In this document: positions 11,651-20,575 of the stretch, piece by piece
Position numbering within the stretch: position 1 is the stretch's first letter
How the letters are laid out: each line of letters starts with the position of its first letter
NCBI GenBank assembly: GCA_035326425.1
Contig: DAOLFG010000021.1
Span: 1 to 64,000, forward strand
Length of the DNA stretch: 64,000 bases
Source: CALKJU01 sp035326425
Lineage (GTDB): Bacteria > Pseudomonadota > Alphaproteobacteria > Geminicoccales > Geminicoccaceae
Direction of reading: 5' to 3'
The notes under the pieces: model-generated
What the model was told of the DNA's origin: nothing
Seen by the model: the letters and a program-made list of their open reading frames with translations, nothing else
Database searches by the model: none
Position numbers and translations under genes: made by a program

Positions 11651-12229
11651 TCAGGAGGGCGCCTGCGCGCGTGTGAAGGCCTGGATCTCGACCGTGCTGT
11701 AGAGCTGCGAAGGCAGGGGCTCGCCCTGCGAATCGTAGGTCGCGGCCTCGGTGACGGAGAGATCGTGCACCAGCAGGACCGGCGCATGGCGCTCCACGGC
11801 ATAGAGGAACTGCCGCAGCGCCTCGATGGTGCTGGTGAAGCTGAGCCGGATCGAAATCTGCACGAACGGCAGACGCTGCACCGGCTCCAATACCTGCACG
11901 CTCTCCAGTGCGCCGCCACCGGCCGCCACGAGCTCGGTGAGCACCCGCTGCAGCTCCGCACCGGCAAGCGCCGGCGTGTCCGCCTGGGCCAGGGTCTGGT
12001 CGGCCTGGCTCGCGCGCTCGAGCAGCCGCTGCTCGGCCAGCAGCTGCTCCCGTCCGCGCAGGCGCGCCTCCAGCTCCCGCATCCGTTCGCCGAGGTGGAC
12101 GATCTCGGCGTCCTGGCCGTGGAGGATCCCGAACGGCAGCCAGACGAGGCCGCCAATGGCTAGGACGAGGACGATGAGGATCGCCACCGCTAGGGCCCGG
12201 CGCATGCTGCGGGACATGCCGCCGATCAC
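11651..12229 (-). CDS. gspM: Type II secretion system protein M
   Basis: GspM is an inner-membrane subunit of the T2SS assembly platform that pairs with GspL. The 192-residue protein has one N-terminal membrane helix (AVAILIVLVLAIGGLVWL), a coiled-coil (ERMRELEARLRGREQLL), and a ferredoxin-like periplasmic domain of the GspM/PilO type (IRLSFTSTIEALRQFLYAVE). It is the last gene of the gsp operon and overlaps gspL by four bases. Assignment rests on operon position plus fold features, as GspM is poorly conserved. Confidence 0.82.
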   Translation of the reverse strand: MIGGMSRSMRRALAVAILIVLVLAIGGLVWLPFGILHGQDAEIVHLGERMRELEARLRGREQLLAEQRLLERASQADQTLAQADTPALAGAELQRVLTELVAAGGGALESVQVLEPVQRLPFVQISIRLSFTSTIEALRQFLYAVERHAPVLLVHDLSVTEAATYDSQGEPLPSQLYSTVEIQAFTRAQAPS

Positions 12230-13368
12230 GGGAGCGTCCCCGCGTTGGGCTCGACGTTGGCGGCAACCGAGAATCGGCTGACCTCGCGCTCGCTGCCGTC
12301 GGGCAGCTGCACACGCTCGCGTGTGCTGGGGGCACGGAACTCGGCCCTCGCGAACAGCGGCGACGCCTCGATCAGGCCGACGATGCCGGCCACCTCGTCG
12401 GCATATCCCTGGATGGTCATGGAATTGCCGGTGACGGCTATGTCGGTGAGCCAGACGCCGTCCGGCAGCAGCCTGCTGAGCGCCTCGAGCACCAGCAGCG
12501 GCGAGGCCGACGCCCGCTGCTGCTCGGCGACGAAGCGGGTCTCGTTGCGCAGGGCATCGATGCTGCTGCGCAGCTCGGGCAAGTCGGCCAGCCGCTGCTC
12601 CAGGCCCAGCACCAGTGCGCGGCGCTGGGATACGATGGCATGGCGGGTCGCGATGTGGTGCGCCGCCGCGACCCCGCCTGCCGTCGCCAGGACGATGGCG
12701 AGCCAGAGCAGCACGCCGCCCCAGCGCCGCCCCGGCCTCGATGTATCGAGCCCATGGGCGAGGTCGACGCTCGGCGGGGCCAGGGGATCGTCCTCGACGA
12801 TATCGACGCCGCGCGCCTCGATGCCGATGGCGGCGAGGCGGCGGCGGGCCTCGGCCACGACGCTGCGCGGTGCTGCGACGAGCGACACCTCGATCTGGCC
12901 GTCGCCGCGCTGCTCGTCGATGCGCTGGTCGAAATGGACCTGATCCAGTGTCCAGGGGGTCAGCATGTCGATCTTGTGCGCCATGATCGAGCCGAGCTCG
13001 CGGGCGGCGGAGGCCGGCAACAGGTCATGGCGTACCACGCCCATGGAAGCCGGCAGGCGCAATACCACGGGCAGCTTCGCCTGGCGGATGGCGCGCAGCA
13101 GCACCCTGGTGGCCGGCGCCTGGGCGAGCCCGGCCAGCGCCGTGTCGTCCCGCCCGGCCTCGGGAAGGTCCAGCCTGCCCAATTCCTTGATGCGGCGATG
13201 GCGCCGTGCCGCGACGGCGATGCCGCCGGGCTCGTAGAGTACGATCACCGCCTCCGGCCGTACCGGCGGCCGCCATGCCCGGCGTGGAAACAGGCCGCGC
13301 AGCTCGTCGAGCCACCAGGCCAGCACTCCCGGAGACGAACCCGAGACATCCTCGACGCGGGTTGCCAC
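12226..13368 (-). CDS. gspL: Type II secretion system protein L (PilN-domain form)
   Basis: GspL links the GspE ATPase to the inner-membrane platform. The 380-residue protein has a cytoplasmic actin-like N-terminal part, one membrane helix near residue 220 (VLLWLAIVLATAGGVAAAHH), a helical linker, and a C-terminal PilN/GspL ferredoxin-like domain (WLTDIAVTGNSMTIQGYADE). It overlaps gspM by four bases and shares one base with the gspK stop. The PilN-type periplasmic domain is the divergent alphaproteobacterial form. Confidence 0.82.
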   Translation of the reverse strand: MATRVEDVSGSSPGVLAWWLDELRGLFPRRAWRPPVRPEAVIVLYEPGGIAVAARRHRRIKELGRLDLPEAGRDDTALAGLAQAPATRVLLRAIRQAKLPVVLRLPASMGVVRHDLLPASAARELGSIMAHKIDMLTPWTLDQVHFDQRIDEQRGDGQIEVSLVAAPRSVVAEARRRLAAIGIEARGVDIVEDDPLAPPSVDLAHGLDTSRPGRRWGGVLLWLAIVLATAGGVAAAHHIATRHAIVSQRRALVLGLEQRLADLPELRSSIDALRNETRFVAEQQRASASPLLVLEALSRLLPDGVWLTDIAVTGNSMTIQGYADEVAGIVGLIEASPLFARAEFRAPSTRERVQLPDGSEREVSRFSVAANVEPNAGTLP

Positions 13369-14336
13369 TACCTGCTCTCCGAGGCACGCCAGGGCGACGG
13401 ATCCCAGTCGAGCACCCGGAAGGGCCGGCCGCCCGAGGTCTCCTGGACCCAGATCACCGCATCGGCATGGGCGCGGTAGCCGCTTCGCAACACCGCGTCC
13501 AGCCGCACGGCATAGACACCGGCCGGATCGGTGAAGCCCGTCTCCGACGGGTCCTGCTCGTCGCCTTCCGGCTTCAGGTCGGGATCATCCACGATCTCGC
13601 TTTCCGGGTCATTCTCGTCCGGCTCTTCATAGGTCCCGTCGGGGTTCGGCGTGTCGCCTTCGTCGTCTCCCGAGCTGCGGTCGCGGTCGCCCGACGCAGC
13701 TCTTCCGAGAAGCGCCCTGCGGACAGGCTCGGGAGCCAGCTCGCTGTCCGGATTGCCGCGGCCGGTCGCGACGGTGACCAGGTCACGCAACTTGCGATAG
13801 AGGGCGGGCTCCACGGGCAGCAGCTGGCGCAGCTCCCCGACATGCCCGAACTGGGCATCCGCGGCACCGCCCTGCCGCCCGGCCGAGCGATAGTCCCGGT
13901 CCTCTGCGCCCTTCGGGCGGCGCAGCGAGTTCTCGTCCCGCCAATCGAGGACGGCGTCGGCCACCCGCTGCGCCAGATCGCGGTCGGCGCCGAGCTCCCG
14001 GGCGAGAGCGGCCATGAGCTCCGGGCTCGTCGAGTTCAGGTCCACCAGGCCGGATTCTCCCGTGACCACGATATGGACCAGGGCGCCATCGAACGGCCAT
14101 TCGATCTCCACGCCGCGCAAGGTCGGCTGGACAGTCGGGCTCACCAGCTCCAGGGCAGCGCGATCGAGCGACGCCTCGAGGATGGCACGCGCTCGGATGC
14201 CGTCGACCATATTGCGGCTGCGCAGGGCCTCGCCGCGCGCGAGCGTGGCGAATGCCGCCGCCATTCCGGCCATCGCCACCGTGAACCAGAGCACGGCCAC
14301 GAGGGCTACACCGTTGTCGCGGGCGGGCCTGCTCAC
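13368..14336 (-). CDS. gspK: Type II secretion system minor pseudopilin K
   Basis: GspK caps the pseudopilus tip with GspI and GspJ. The frame is open further upstream, but the GTG at 14334-14336 overlaps the gspJ stop by four bases (GTGA) and places the hydrophobic pseudopilin helix VALVAVLWFTVAMAGMAAAF right at the N-terminus. This gives 322 residues, about the family size. The helix lacks Glu at position 5, as is normal for GspK. A helix-hairpin-helix-like region (ESGLVDLNSTSPELMAAL) is typical, and a long acidic Asp/Glu/Pro insert at about residues 220-260 is probably a disordered or calcium-binding loop. Confidence 0.87.
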   Translation of the reverse strand: MSRPARDNGVALVAVLWFTVAMAGMAAAFATLARGEALRSRNMVDGIRARAILEASLDRAALELVSPTVQPTLRGVEIEWPFDGALVHIVVTGESGLVDLNSTSPELMAALARELGADRDLAQRVADAVLDWRDENSLRRPKGAEDRDYRSAGRQGGAADAQFGHVGELRQLLPVEPALYRKLRDLVTVATGRGNPDSELAPEPVRRALLGRAASGDRDRSSGDDEGDTPNPDGTYEEPDENDPESEIVDDPDLKPEGDEQDPSETGFTDPAGVYAVRLDAVLRSGYRAHADAVIWVQETSGGRPFRVLDWDPSPWRASESR

Positions 14337-15010
14337 GTGCCGCACCCGATCGTCTCTTCGTTGCCTTCGGCAGCACATCGCGCCCCGGCATCGATCGCTA
14401 TGCGGACGACGAGCTCCGGCCAGTCGTTGCCGCCGCCGGTCAGGCGAACCGCTGCCGGCACGCTCTCGGTCTCGGTCCATCGGTCGACCCAGCGGCCACG
14501 ATCGCCGGCCCCGGCTTTGCCGAAGAAGACGAACCGGACCGGCGCCTCGATGGTGGCGAGCAGGCGCGGCTGCACCTGTTCCAGGGGCTGGAACTCGCGC
14601 TCGGCCGTTCCGAGGGGCGCGCGCCGCACCAGAAGCTCGCGCCCGCCCCGTGCCGTCGGCTCCAGCGAGAACTCCCAGAGCTGCCAGGCGGCGCCCGGCT
14701 GGTAGTCGGGCGCTACGTTGACGAAGCGGATGCGCTCCGGGTCGCCCGAGAAGGCGATCCGCTTGCGGCCGGCGGCGCCCCAGGCGATCAGCTGCGCGCG
14801 CGACAGCTGGCGCTCCAGCAGTTCGCGACCCAGCACCAGCTCCTGCAGTCCGTCGCTGCGCGCCAGCATCCGCTCGCGCGCCGTGGCGGCGAAGCGCAAG
14901 CCCTGTGTGACCAGCAGCATCACTAGGCCCATGACCGCCATGGCAACCAGGAGCTCGACGAGCGTGAATCCCGCCTGGGAGGTCCTGCGGGTCACGGGCG
15001 CGACAGCCAC
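14333..15010 (-). CDS. gspJ: Type II secretion system minor pseudopilin J
   Basis: A 225-residue minor pseudopilin. The type IV prepilin signal is QAGFTLVELLVAMAVMG, with cleavage after Gly and Glu at mature position 5, followed by a beta-rich periplasmic domain. It overlaps gspI by 19 bases and gspK by four. It forms the tip complex with GspI and GspK. Processing needs a GspO-type peptidase that is not encoded in the window. Confidence 0.9.
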   Translation of the reverse strand: MAVAPVTRRTSQAGFTLVELLVAMAVMGLVMLLVTQGLRFAATARERMLARSDGLQELVLGRELLERQLSRAQLIAWGAAGRKRIAFSGDPERIRFVNVAPDYQPGAAWQLWEFSLEPTARGGRELLVRRAPLGTAEREFQPLEQVQPRLLATIEAPVRFVFFGKAGAGDRGRWVDRWTETESVPAAVRLTGGGNDWPELVVRIAIDAGARCAAEGNEETIGCGT

Positions 15011-15420
15011 TGCACGCTCGCGAGCTCGAAGCTGTGGCCCGCTGCCGCGACGGTCACCCTGACTTCCCAGAGCTGCGGCTGCTGCTGGGCGATATTGCCC
15101 GGAGCACCGGTGCGATCGGATGTTCGAGCTGGCGTCCGCCCCGACCCGGGCGGAAGGGGCACGGGTCGCGCCTCCATCAGCCAGTCGATGCCGTCGATAT
15201 TGCCCTCGGCATGTCCCTGGCGCGGGTCGAGATCGAGGCGGGTACGCTCCAGCACTGCCTCGGCGGCCAGTGCCAGGCGCAACTCGTCGACGCCGCGGCC
15301 GACCGAGAGGATGCCGGTGCCGTAGATGCGGAAGATGGCGGCCAGCACGATGCCGAGCACGGCCAGCGCCACCATCACCTCGATCAGCGTGAAGCCCCTG
15401 TCGTCAGACCGCTCACTCAT
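14992..15420 (-). CDS. gspI: Type II secretion system minor pseudopilin I
   Basis: A 142-residue minor pseudopilin. The prepilin signal DRGFTLIEVMVALAVLG is near the N-terminus, with Glu5 after the cleavage glycine. The short globular domain (ELRLALAAEAVLERTRLDLD) matches GspI. It nucleates the pseudopilus tip with GspJ and GspK, and overlaps gspH and gspJ. Confidence 0.9.
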   Translation of the reverse strand: MSERSDDRGFTLIEVMVALAVLGIVLAAIFRIYGTGILSVGRGVDELRLALAAEAVLERTRLDLDPRQGHAEGNIDGIDWLMEARPVPLPPGSGRTPARTSDRTGAPGNIAQQQPQLWEVRVTVAAAGHSFELASVQWLSRP

Positions 15421-15847
15421 CGCGCAGCCTCACCGAGCCCGTCAGGTCGTCGACCTCGATCAGGGCCCGTCGCCGATCGACCTCGACGATGAGCACTGCG
15501 CCGCTGGAGCTGCCGTCTGGGAAAAAGAGGATCTCTGGCAGCCGCCGCCCGTCGGGCCCCGTGGCCTCCACGCCCGCGGCGTCGATCGGCACCGCGATGG
15601 GGCGGGCGGAAGCGACGGCCTCGCGCCGGGCGTCGCGCAGCTTGCTCGCCACCAGCGCCGCCTGCATGCGCGCGTTCGGACCGGCACTCGCCATGAAGCG
15701 CGGCAGCACGATGGCGCTCGCCAGGGCGAGCAGCGTCAGCACGACTAGCAGCTCGACCAGCGTGAAACCACGCGCGCGATCCCGGGCGTGAAGGACGGGT
15801 AGCTCAGCGCTGGCTGCTCGCGATGTCCGCCGCATCGCCCTGTCCAC
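15413..15847 (-). CDS. gspH: Type II secretion system minor pseudopilin H
   Basis: A 144-residue minor pseudopilin with prepilin signal ARGFTLVELLVVLTLLALA and a GspH-type globular domain (ARREAVASARPIAVPIDAAG). The longest start, ATG at 15847, overlaps gspG by 44 bases and gives an unusually long leader of about 26 residues. A downstream start such as the second Met (residue 5) is possible. It links the tip complex to the GspG shaft. Confidence 0.87.
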   Translation of the reverse strand: MDRAMRRTSRAASAELPVLHARDRARGFTLVELLVVLTLLALASAIVLPRFMASAGPNARMQAALVASKLRDARREAVASARPIAVPIDAAGVEATGPDGRRLPEILFFPDGSSSGAVLIVEVDRRRALIEVDDLTGSVRLRDE

Positions 15848-16271
15848 CCGGCGTCTGGTCGGCGCCCAGCGAGATCAGATCGTAGAGGCTGCGATCACCC
15901 GGCGACCGGTAGACATAGGGCGTGCCCCAGGGATCCTTGGGCATCTCCTTCGCATCGAGATAAGGACCCTTCCAGCCCGGCAGCCGCTCGTTGTTGACGA
16001 TCAGCACCTGGAGGCCCTGCTGGGTGGTCGGGTACTTGCCGGTATCGAGCCGGAACAGGTCGAGCGCCTTGCCGAGATTGTCGATCTGCAGCTTGGCCGT
16101 GTCGACCTTGGCACCCGACAGGTAGCTCAGCACGCGCGGCCCGGCCAGGGCCGCCAGGAGGCCCAGGATCACGAGCACGACGAGCAGCTCGATCAGGGTG
16201 AAGCCGGCATCGCCGCTGGGTCTCCGGCGGCGGATCCGGTCGGAAGGATTGGGCATGTTCGATCCGGTCAC
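15804..16271 (-). CDS. gspG: Type II secretion system major pseudopilin G
   Basis: GspG is the main subunit of the pseudopilus piston. The 155-residue protein has the strongly conserved prepilin signal DAGFTLIELLVVLVILGLL, then the GspG core with TGKYPTTQQGLQVL, GWKGPYLDAKEMPKDPWG and the C-terminal DLISLGADQTPGG calcium-binding region. The leader of about 22 residues is basic. The next gene upstream on this strand is the GspC-like gene, 25 bases away. Confidence 0.96.
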   Translation of the reverse strand: MTGSNMPNPSDRIRRRRPSGDAGFTLIELLVVLVILGLLAALAGPRVLSYLSGAKVDTAKLQIDNLGKALDLFRLDTGKYPTTQQGLQVLIVNNERLPGWKGPYLDAKEMPKDPWGTPYVYRSPGDRSLYDLISLGADQTPGGQGDAADIASSQR

Positions 16272-16296
16272 TCGATCCCGGCCCGGCCGGGAAATG

Positions 16297-16905
16297 TCAC
16301 TGCAGGATGGTGAGGACGAGGCGGTCGGCTTCGTGCTCGATGACGAGCTGGCTCGCGGTTACTTCCGTCACGCGCCAGCCGTCGATCTCGTCGCCCACGA
16401 CGAGCTTGCTCACCGCAGCTTCCTCGTCGTGCAGCACCAGCGCCGTCATGCCCCCGCCCTGGCCGATCGTGCCGACGAAGCGGAGGGAAGGTGCCCCGTC
16501 CGCCGGCTGATCCACCGCGGCCTCCTCCTCGCCGAGCTCCTCGGGTCCGGCCGACGGCGCGACGGCGGCGAGCTGGGGCCGGCGGGTAGGCGAGAACAGC
16601 GGACGTTCGACCATGGTCGACAGCTGGTCGAGCGGCGGGAGCTGGCGGAGTGCCGCCACCTCCAGCGGCTCGGCCTGCGGTACGGCGGCCGGGGGCTCGG
16701 CCGGTGCCAGCCGCTGCGCCACGGCCACCGCCGCCGGCGCCTCGCCGAGCGAGGTCCAGGCCAGATAGGGCAAGGCGACGATCGCCACGCCGACGAGGGC
16801 TTTCGTCGCGGGATGCCAATGGCTCAAGGCGGAATCGGTTCTCATGGCTGCAACCGGCGGATCATCACCTAACGACGCCACCGCCTCCAGGTCAATATCG
16901 GTCAA
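16297..16905 (-). CDS. Type II secretion system GspC-like protein
   Basis: A 202-residue inner-membrane protein. It has one membrane helix near residue 40 (ALVGVAIVALPYLAWTSL), a proline/alanine linker, and a C-terminal domain resembling the homology region of GspC (LRFVGTIGQGGGMTALVLHD then KLVVGDEIDGWRVTEV). GspC normally connects the inner platform to the secretin. No PDZ domain is present, so this is the short form also annotated as GspN/T2SSC. It lies between gspF and gspG, in the right operon position. Confidence 0.78.
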   Translation of the reverse strand: MTDIDLEAVASLGDDPPVAAMRTDSALSHWHPATKALVGVAIVALPYLAWTSLGEAPAAVAVAQRLAPAEPPAAVPQAEPLEVAALRQLPPLDQLSTMVERPLFSPTRRPQLAAVAPSAGPEELGEEEAAVDQPADGAPSLRFVGTIGQGGGMTALVLHDEEAAVSKLVVGDEIDGWRVTEVTASQLVIEHEADRLVLTILQ

Positions 16906-16917
16906 GTCATGACATGC

Positions 16918-18132
16918 TCATATGGCGAGGTCGTTGACGCTTATCACAGCCGTGAGGATCGACATGACGATGCCTCCCACCAGCACGCCTAGGACGATGA
17001 CGAGGGTCGGCTCGAGGACCGCCACCAGGCGTGCGAGCCTGGTGGCGACGCGTTCGTCGAACGACTCGGCCAGGTGTGCGGCGACCGGCCGCAGCCTTCC
17101 GCCCTCCTCGCCCGCCCGCAGGAGCTTCACCGCCATCGGCACCATGACGTCGGCGTCGGCGAGGCAATCGCTGAGCGTCCGGCCCTGCCGCACCCCCGAG
17201 ATCACTTGGTCGAGCCTGCCGCGCGCCCAGCGGTTGGCGACCATGTCCCGGGTCATGCCGAGAGCGGCCGGGAGATCGAGGCCGCCGGACAGAAGGCTGG
17301 CCAGCCCGCGACAGACCTGGGCCGTGATTCGCTCGCGCACCAGCCGGCCGATGCCCGGAAGGCCCAGCAGCAGCCGGTCGAAGGCTCGCCCGGGACCCTC
17401 CATGCGCAGCAGACGCGAGCCCACCAGCAGCACCAGCAGCAGGACGATCAGGATCGCCACGCCGTTGGCCTGTACCGTCGAGGCGACGGCCAGCACCATC
17501 CGCGATCCGGCGGGCAGCTGCTCGCCCGCCTGCTCGAACAGCGGGGCGAACTGCGGCACCACTACCGTCAGCAGGATGCCGAGGGCGCCCACGGCCGTCA
17601 GCACCAGCAGGGCCGGATAGATCAGCGCCGACGTCAGCTTCGAGCGCATCGCCTCGGATTTCTCGCGCAGCGTCACGAGCTCGGTGAGCGTGCGATCGAG
17701 CTGGCCGGAGGCCTCGCCGGCCCGCACCATCGCCACGTAGAGCCGGGGAAAGGTACCGCCTTCCTCGGCCATGGCGTCGGCGAGCGAACTGCCGCCGCGG
17801 ACCTTGGCCAGCACGCGGCCGAGGGCGCCGGCGAGCTTCCGGCTGCCGGCGTCCTCGGTCACCATGTCGAGGGCGCTCTCCACAGTCTGGCCAGCGCCGA
17901 TCAGGGTGGCGAGCTCGCGGGTGGCTGCGGTGAGCTGGGCCGCGGAGGCCCCGCCGCCGATCGAGACCGTGCCGCCGGCGGCACCGGCCCGCCCGACCAC
18001 CGGCTGGGCCTCGATCGGTATCAGCCCGCCATCCTGCAGCCGTTGGATGGCGCCGCGCACGTCGGCGGCCTCTATCTCGCCGGCGACGCGCTCGCCGGCC
18101 GCGGTGAGGGCCTGGTAGGCGAAGGTCGCCAA
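16918..18132 (-). CDS. gspF: Type II secretion system inner-membrane protein F
   Basis: GspF is the polytopic platform protein driven by GspE. The 404-residue protein begins FAYQALTAAGERVAGEIEA and contains two repeated T2SSF cytoplasmic domains, near residues 70-195 and 275-395. The membrane helices include LLVLTAVGALGILLTVVVPQF and a C-terminal one in the VIVLGVLVGGIVMSI segment. The gap to the gspE stop is four bases and to the GspC-like start 12 bases. Confidence 0.95.
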   Translation of the reverse strand: MATFAYQALTAAGERVAGEIEAADVRGAIQRLQDGGLIPIEAQPVVGRAGAAGGTVSIGGGASAAQLTAATRELATLIGAGQTVESALDMVTEDAGSRKLAGALGRVLAKVRGGSSLADAMAEEGGTFPRLYVAMVRAGEASGQLDRTLTELVTLREKSEAMRSKLTSALIYPALLVLTAVGALGILLTVVVPQFAPLFEQAGEQLPAGSRMVLAVASTVQANGVAILIVLLLVLLVGSRLLRMEGPGRAFDRLLLGLPGIGRLVRERITAQVCRGLASLLSGGLDLPAALGMTRDMVANRWARGRLDQVISGVRQGRTLSDCLADADVMVPMAVKLLRAGEEGGRLRPVAAHLAESFDERVATRLARLVAVLEPTLVIVLGVLVGGIVMSILTAVISVNDLAI

Positions 18133-18136
18133 GGCG

Positions 18137-19771
18137 CTACCAGTCCTCGGTGACCCGGGTGACCTCCTCGAGCGTCGTCACCCCGGCCAGGCATTTGTGG
18201 AGACCGTCGACCGACATGGTGCGCATGCCCTGGGTGACGGCCCGGCTCAGAATCGCCTGGCTCGGCGCCTGGGCGCGGATCAGCTCGCGTATCTCGTCCG
18301 TGACCTCCAGCATCTCGAAGATGCCCTGCCGGCCGATCAGCCCGACATTCTCGCAGTCGCGGCAGCCAGGTGCCTCGTAGAGCTGCGTGCCCTCGTCGAC
18401 GGGGACGCCGGCGGCGGTGAAGAAGGCGCGCTCCTCGGGCGTCGCCGGGCGCGGCCGCTTGCAGGACGGGCAGAGCGTGCCGACCAGCCGCTGGCCGATG
18501 ACGCCACGCAGGACGGAGGCCAGCAGGTAGGGCTCGACGCGCATGTCGAGCAGGCGGGCCACGGCACCGGCGGCGTTGTTGGTGTGGAGGGTGGTCAGCA
18601 GCAGATGGCCGGTCAGGGCGGCGTGGACGGCGATCTCGGCGGTCTCGGGATCGCGGGTCTCGCCGACCATGACGATGTCGGGATCGTGGCGCACCACCGA
18701 GCGCAGGATGCGGGCGAAGTCGAGGCCGATGTCGGGGCGGACGTGGATCTGGGTGATGCCGTCGATCTGGTACTCGATCGGATCCTCGATGCTGATGATC
18801 TTGTCGGTGGCGGCGTTGAGCTCGCGCAGGGCGGCGTAGAGCGTCGTGGTCTTGCCGCTGCCCGTCGGGCCGGTGACGAGGATCATGCCGTGCGGCGCTT
18901 CCAGCATCCGCCGCAGCCGCGCCTCGACGCCGGGCTCCAGGCCGAGGTCGGCCATCACCGCGCCGTGGCCGCTCTGGTCGAGCAGGCGGATGACCAGGCT
19001 CTCGCCGTGCGGCGTCGGGGCGGTGGCGACGCGCAGGTCGATGCGCCGCTCGTCGATATTGAGCCGCGCCCGGCCGTCCTGCGGCAGGCGGCGCTCGGCG
19101 ATGTCGAGCTTGGCCAGGATCTTGATGCGGGACACCACGGCGGCGCTCAGCCGTGCCGGTGGCGAGCTGATCTCGCGCAGGCGGCCATGGATGCGGAAGC
19201 GCACGCGCAGCCGGTCGCGGTAGGGCTCGATGTGGATGTCCGAGGCGTGCATCCGGACCGCGTCGGACAGCAGCTGGTTGACCAGGCGGACGACCGGGGC
19301 CTCCTGCGCCTGGTCGATGAGGTGCTCGACGTCTCCCGACGCTGCCGGGCCGCCTTCGCCGATGTCGTCGACGATTTTCTGCAGGGCGCCGGCGCCATGG
19401 TCCCAGAGGCGCGCGAAGCTACGCTCGAGATCGTCGATGGGTCCCACCAGCGGCACCACCTCGCGGCCGGTGGCGAGCCTCACCGCCTTGAGCGCGGTGA
19501 CGTCGAGCGGATCGGCCATCGCCAGCCACAGGGTCTCGTCGTCCGCATGCACCGGCAGGACGAGGTTGTGGCGCAGGAATCGGGGCGCCAGCAGCTCGGG
19601 CAGCACGGGCGTCTGCGGATGATCATCGGCGCCGATGAGCTGGATGCCGTGCTCCTCGGCCACGGCGCCGGCCCAGACCGCCGCCTTCACGATGCCGGTG
19701 CGCTGGAGCAGCCGTGCCAGCGGCTCGCGGCCCTGCTGCGCCAGCCCTTGCGCGCGCAGAGCATCCTCCAT
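18137..19771 (-). CDS. gspE: Type II secretion system ATPase E
   Basis: GspE is the cytoplasmic hexameric ATPase that powers pseudopilus extension. The 544-residue protein has N1/N2 domains, Walker A VTGPTGSGKTTTLYAAL, the Asp box, Walker B region DIVMVGETRDPETAE and the His box GHLLLTTLHTNNA. The C-terminal four-cysteine zinc element (CPSCKRP and CRDCENVG) is present. In-frame sequence resembling coding continues about 60 codons upstream of the ATG at 19771 without a good alternative start, so the N-terminus is uncertain. It is the first gene of the gsp operon. Confidence 0.94.
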   Translation of the reverse strand: MEDALRAQGLAQQGREPLARLLQRTGIVKAAVWAGAVAEEHGIQLIGADDHPQTPVLPELLAPRFLRHNLVLPVHADDETLWLAMADPLDVTALKAVRLATGREVVPLVGPIDDLERSFARLWDHGAGALQKIVDDIGEGGPAASGDVEHLIDQAQEAPVVRLVNQLLSDAVRMHASDIHIEPYRDRLRVRFRIHGRLREISSPPARLSAAVVSRIKILAKLDIAERRLPQDGRARLNIDERRIDLRVATAPTPHGESLVIRLLDQSGHGAVMADLGLEPGVEARLRRMLEAPHGMILVTGPTGSGKTTTLYAALRELNAATDKIISIEDPIEYQIDGITQIHVRPDIGLDFARILRSVVRHDPDIVMVGETRDPETAEIAVHAALTGHLLLTTLHTNNAAGAVARLLDMRVEPYLLASVLRGVIGQRLVGTLCPSCKRPRPATPEERAFFTAAGVPVDEGTQLYEAPGCRDCENVGLIGRQGIFEMLEVTDEIRELIRAQAPSQAILSRAVTQGMRTMSVDGLHKCLAGVTTLEEVTRVTEDW

Positions 19772-20023
19772 CGCCAGCGTCCCGCCGTCGACCAGCCGCC
19801 GCAGCGCCGGATCGAGCTCCGACGGGTCGGGAAGCGCTACGAGGTCGCGGCTGGGTACCGCCGGAGTCGTGACGAGCGCGTGCGGGGTTGCCAGGGTGCG
19901 GCCTTCTCGCTGGGAAAGCCCCCACCCTCTGGCGGAAGCGGGCGCCGCTCCCGGCGTCCGCTCACCATCATAACCCGACTGCCGCCCGGCGACGATATGG
20001 TTGTGAGCCTCGCGCCGCCCCCG

Positions 20024-20065
20024 GCGGCAGCGGCGGCCCGGCGAACCTCACGCCGCCGCTGCCGC
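20024..20065. terminator. GC-rich hairpin at the end of the sulfite-reduction operon
   Basis: A perfect 13-bp inverted repeat (GCGGCAGCGGCGG at 20024-20036, its complement at 20053-20065) with a 16-base loop. One arm overlaps the last codons of the DUF934 gene. There is no T-run, so it would be a factor-dependent or weak intrinsic terminator. Confidence 0.4.
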
Positions 20066-20575
20066 AGGACGCGAATGCCTCGCGATCAGCACGTTCAGCG
20101 ACCTCGGCCCCAACGTCTCGTCATAGGCGGGCTGGTAGCTCAGCGGCATCCAGACATCGGCCTTCTGCCAGCTCGACAGGATGCGCGGATCGTCGATCTC
20201 GAAGCTGTCGAAGCCGCACTGCAGCAGGAACTGCCGCTGGTCGGCGATCACCGGCCCGACGGCGCGGACCTCGCCGCCGAAGCCGTAGCGGGTGCGGAGC
20301 AACCGCGCGGCGCTGAACGGCCGGCCGTCGGTGAAGGCGGGAAAGCGCAGCGCCACCAGCTGGAGGTGCGGTAGCCAGTCGGCGATCGACTCGACGGCAT
20401 CGGCCGAGGTCAGCTCGACGCCGAGTCCGTCCGGCCGGTGCCAGAGATGCTCGGCCTCGGACTCGAGTCGGGAGTGGCTGAGGATGACCGCCCCGGCTGC
20501 CGGAATCGGCTGGTCGTCGGCGATACGGGTCCAGCGATCGGCGACGGGGTGCTGGTCAGCTCTTAGCAGGACCAT
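20048..20575 (-). CDS. DUF934 protein of the sulfite-reduction operon
   Basis: A 175-residue soluble protein of the DUF934 family, found almost always next to cysI in alphaproteobacteria and assigned a role in sulfite reduction from context only. The ATG at 20573-20575 is preferred over longer openings because family members begin with a short segment before DDQPIPAAGAVILSHSRLE. Other family features are VDLTSADAVESIADWLPHL-like and RFPAFTDGRPFS stretches. It overlaps the cysI end by 20 bases. Confidence 0.87.
   Translation of the reverse strand: MVLLRADQHPVADRWTRIADDQPIPAAGAVILSHSRLESEAEHLWHRPDGLGVELTSADAVESIADWLPHLQLVALRFPAFTDGRPFSAARLLRTRYGFGGEVRAVGPVIADQRQFLLQCGFDSFEIDDPRILSSWQKADVWMPLSYQPAYDETLGPRSLNVLIARHSRPAAAAA

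Noticed and set aside
18197..20374. A 725-codon open frame antisense to gspE
   Set aside because: The product is Asp/His/Arg-rich shadow text of a clearly conserved ATPase gene on the other strand.
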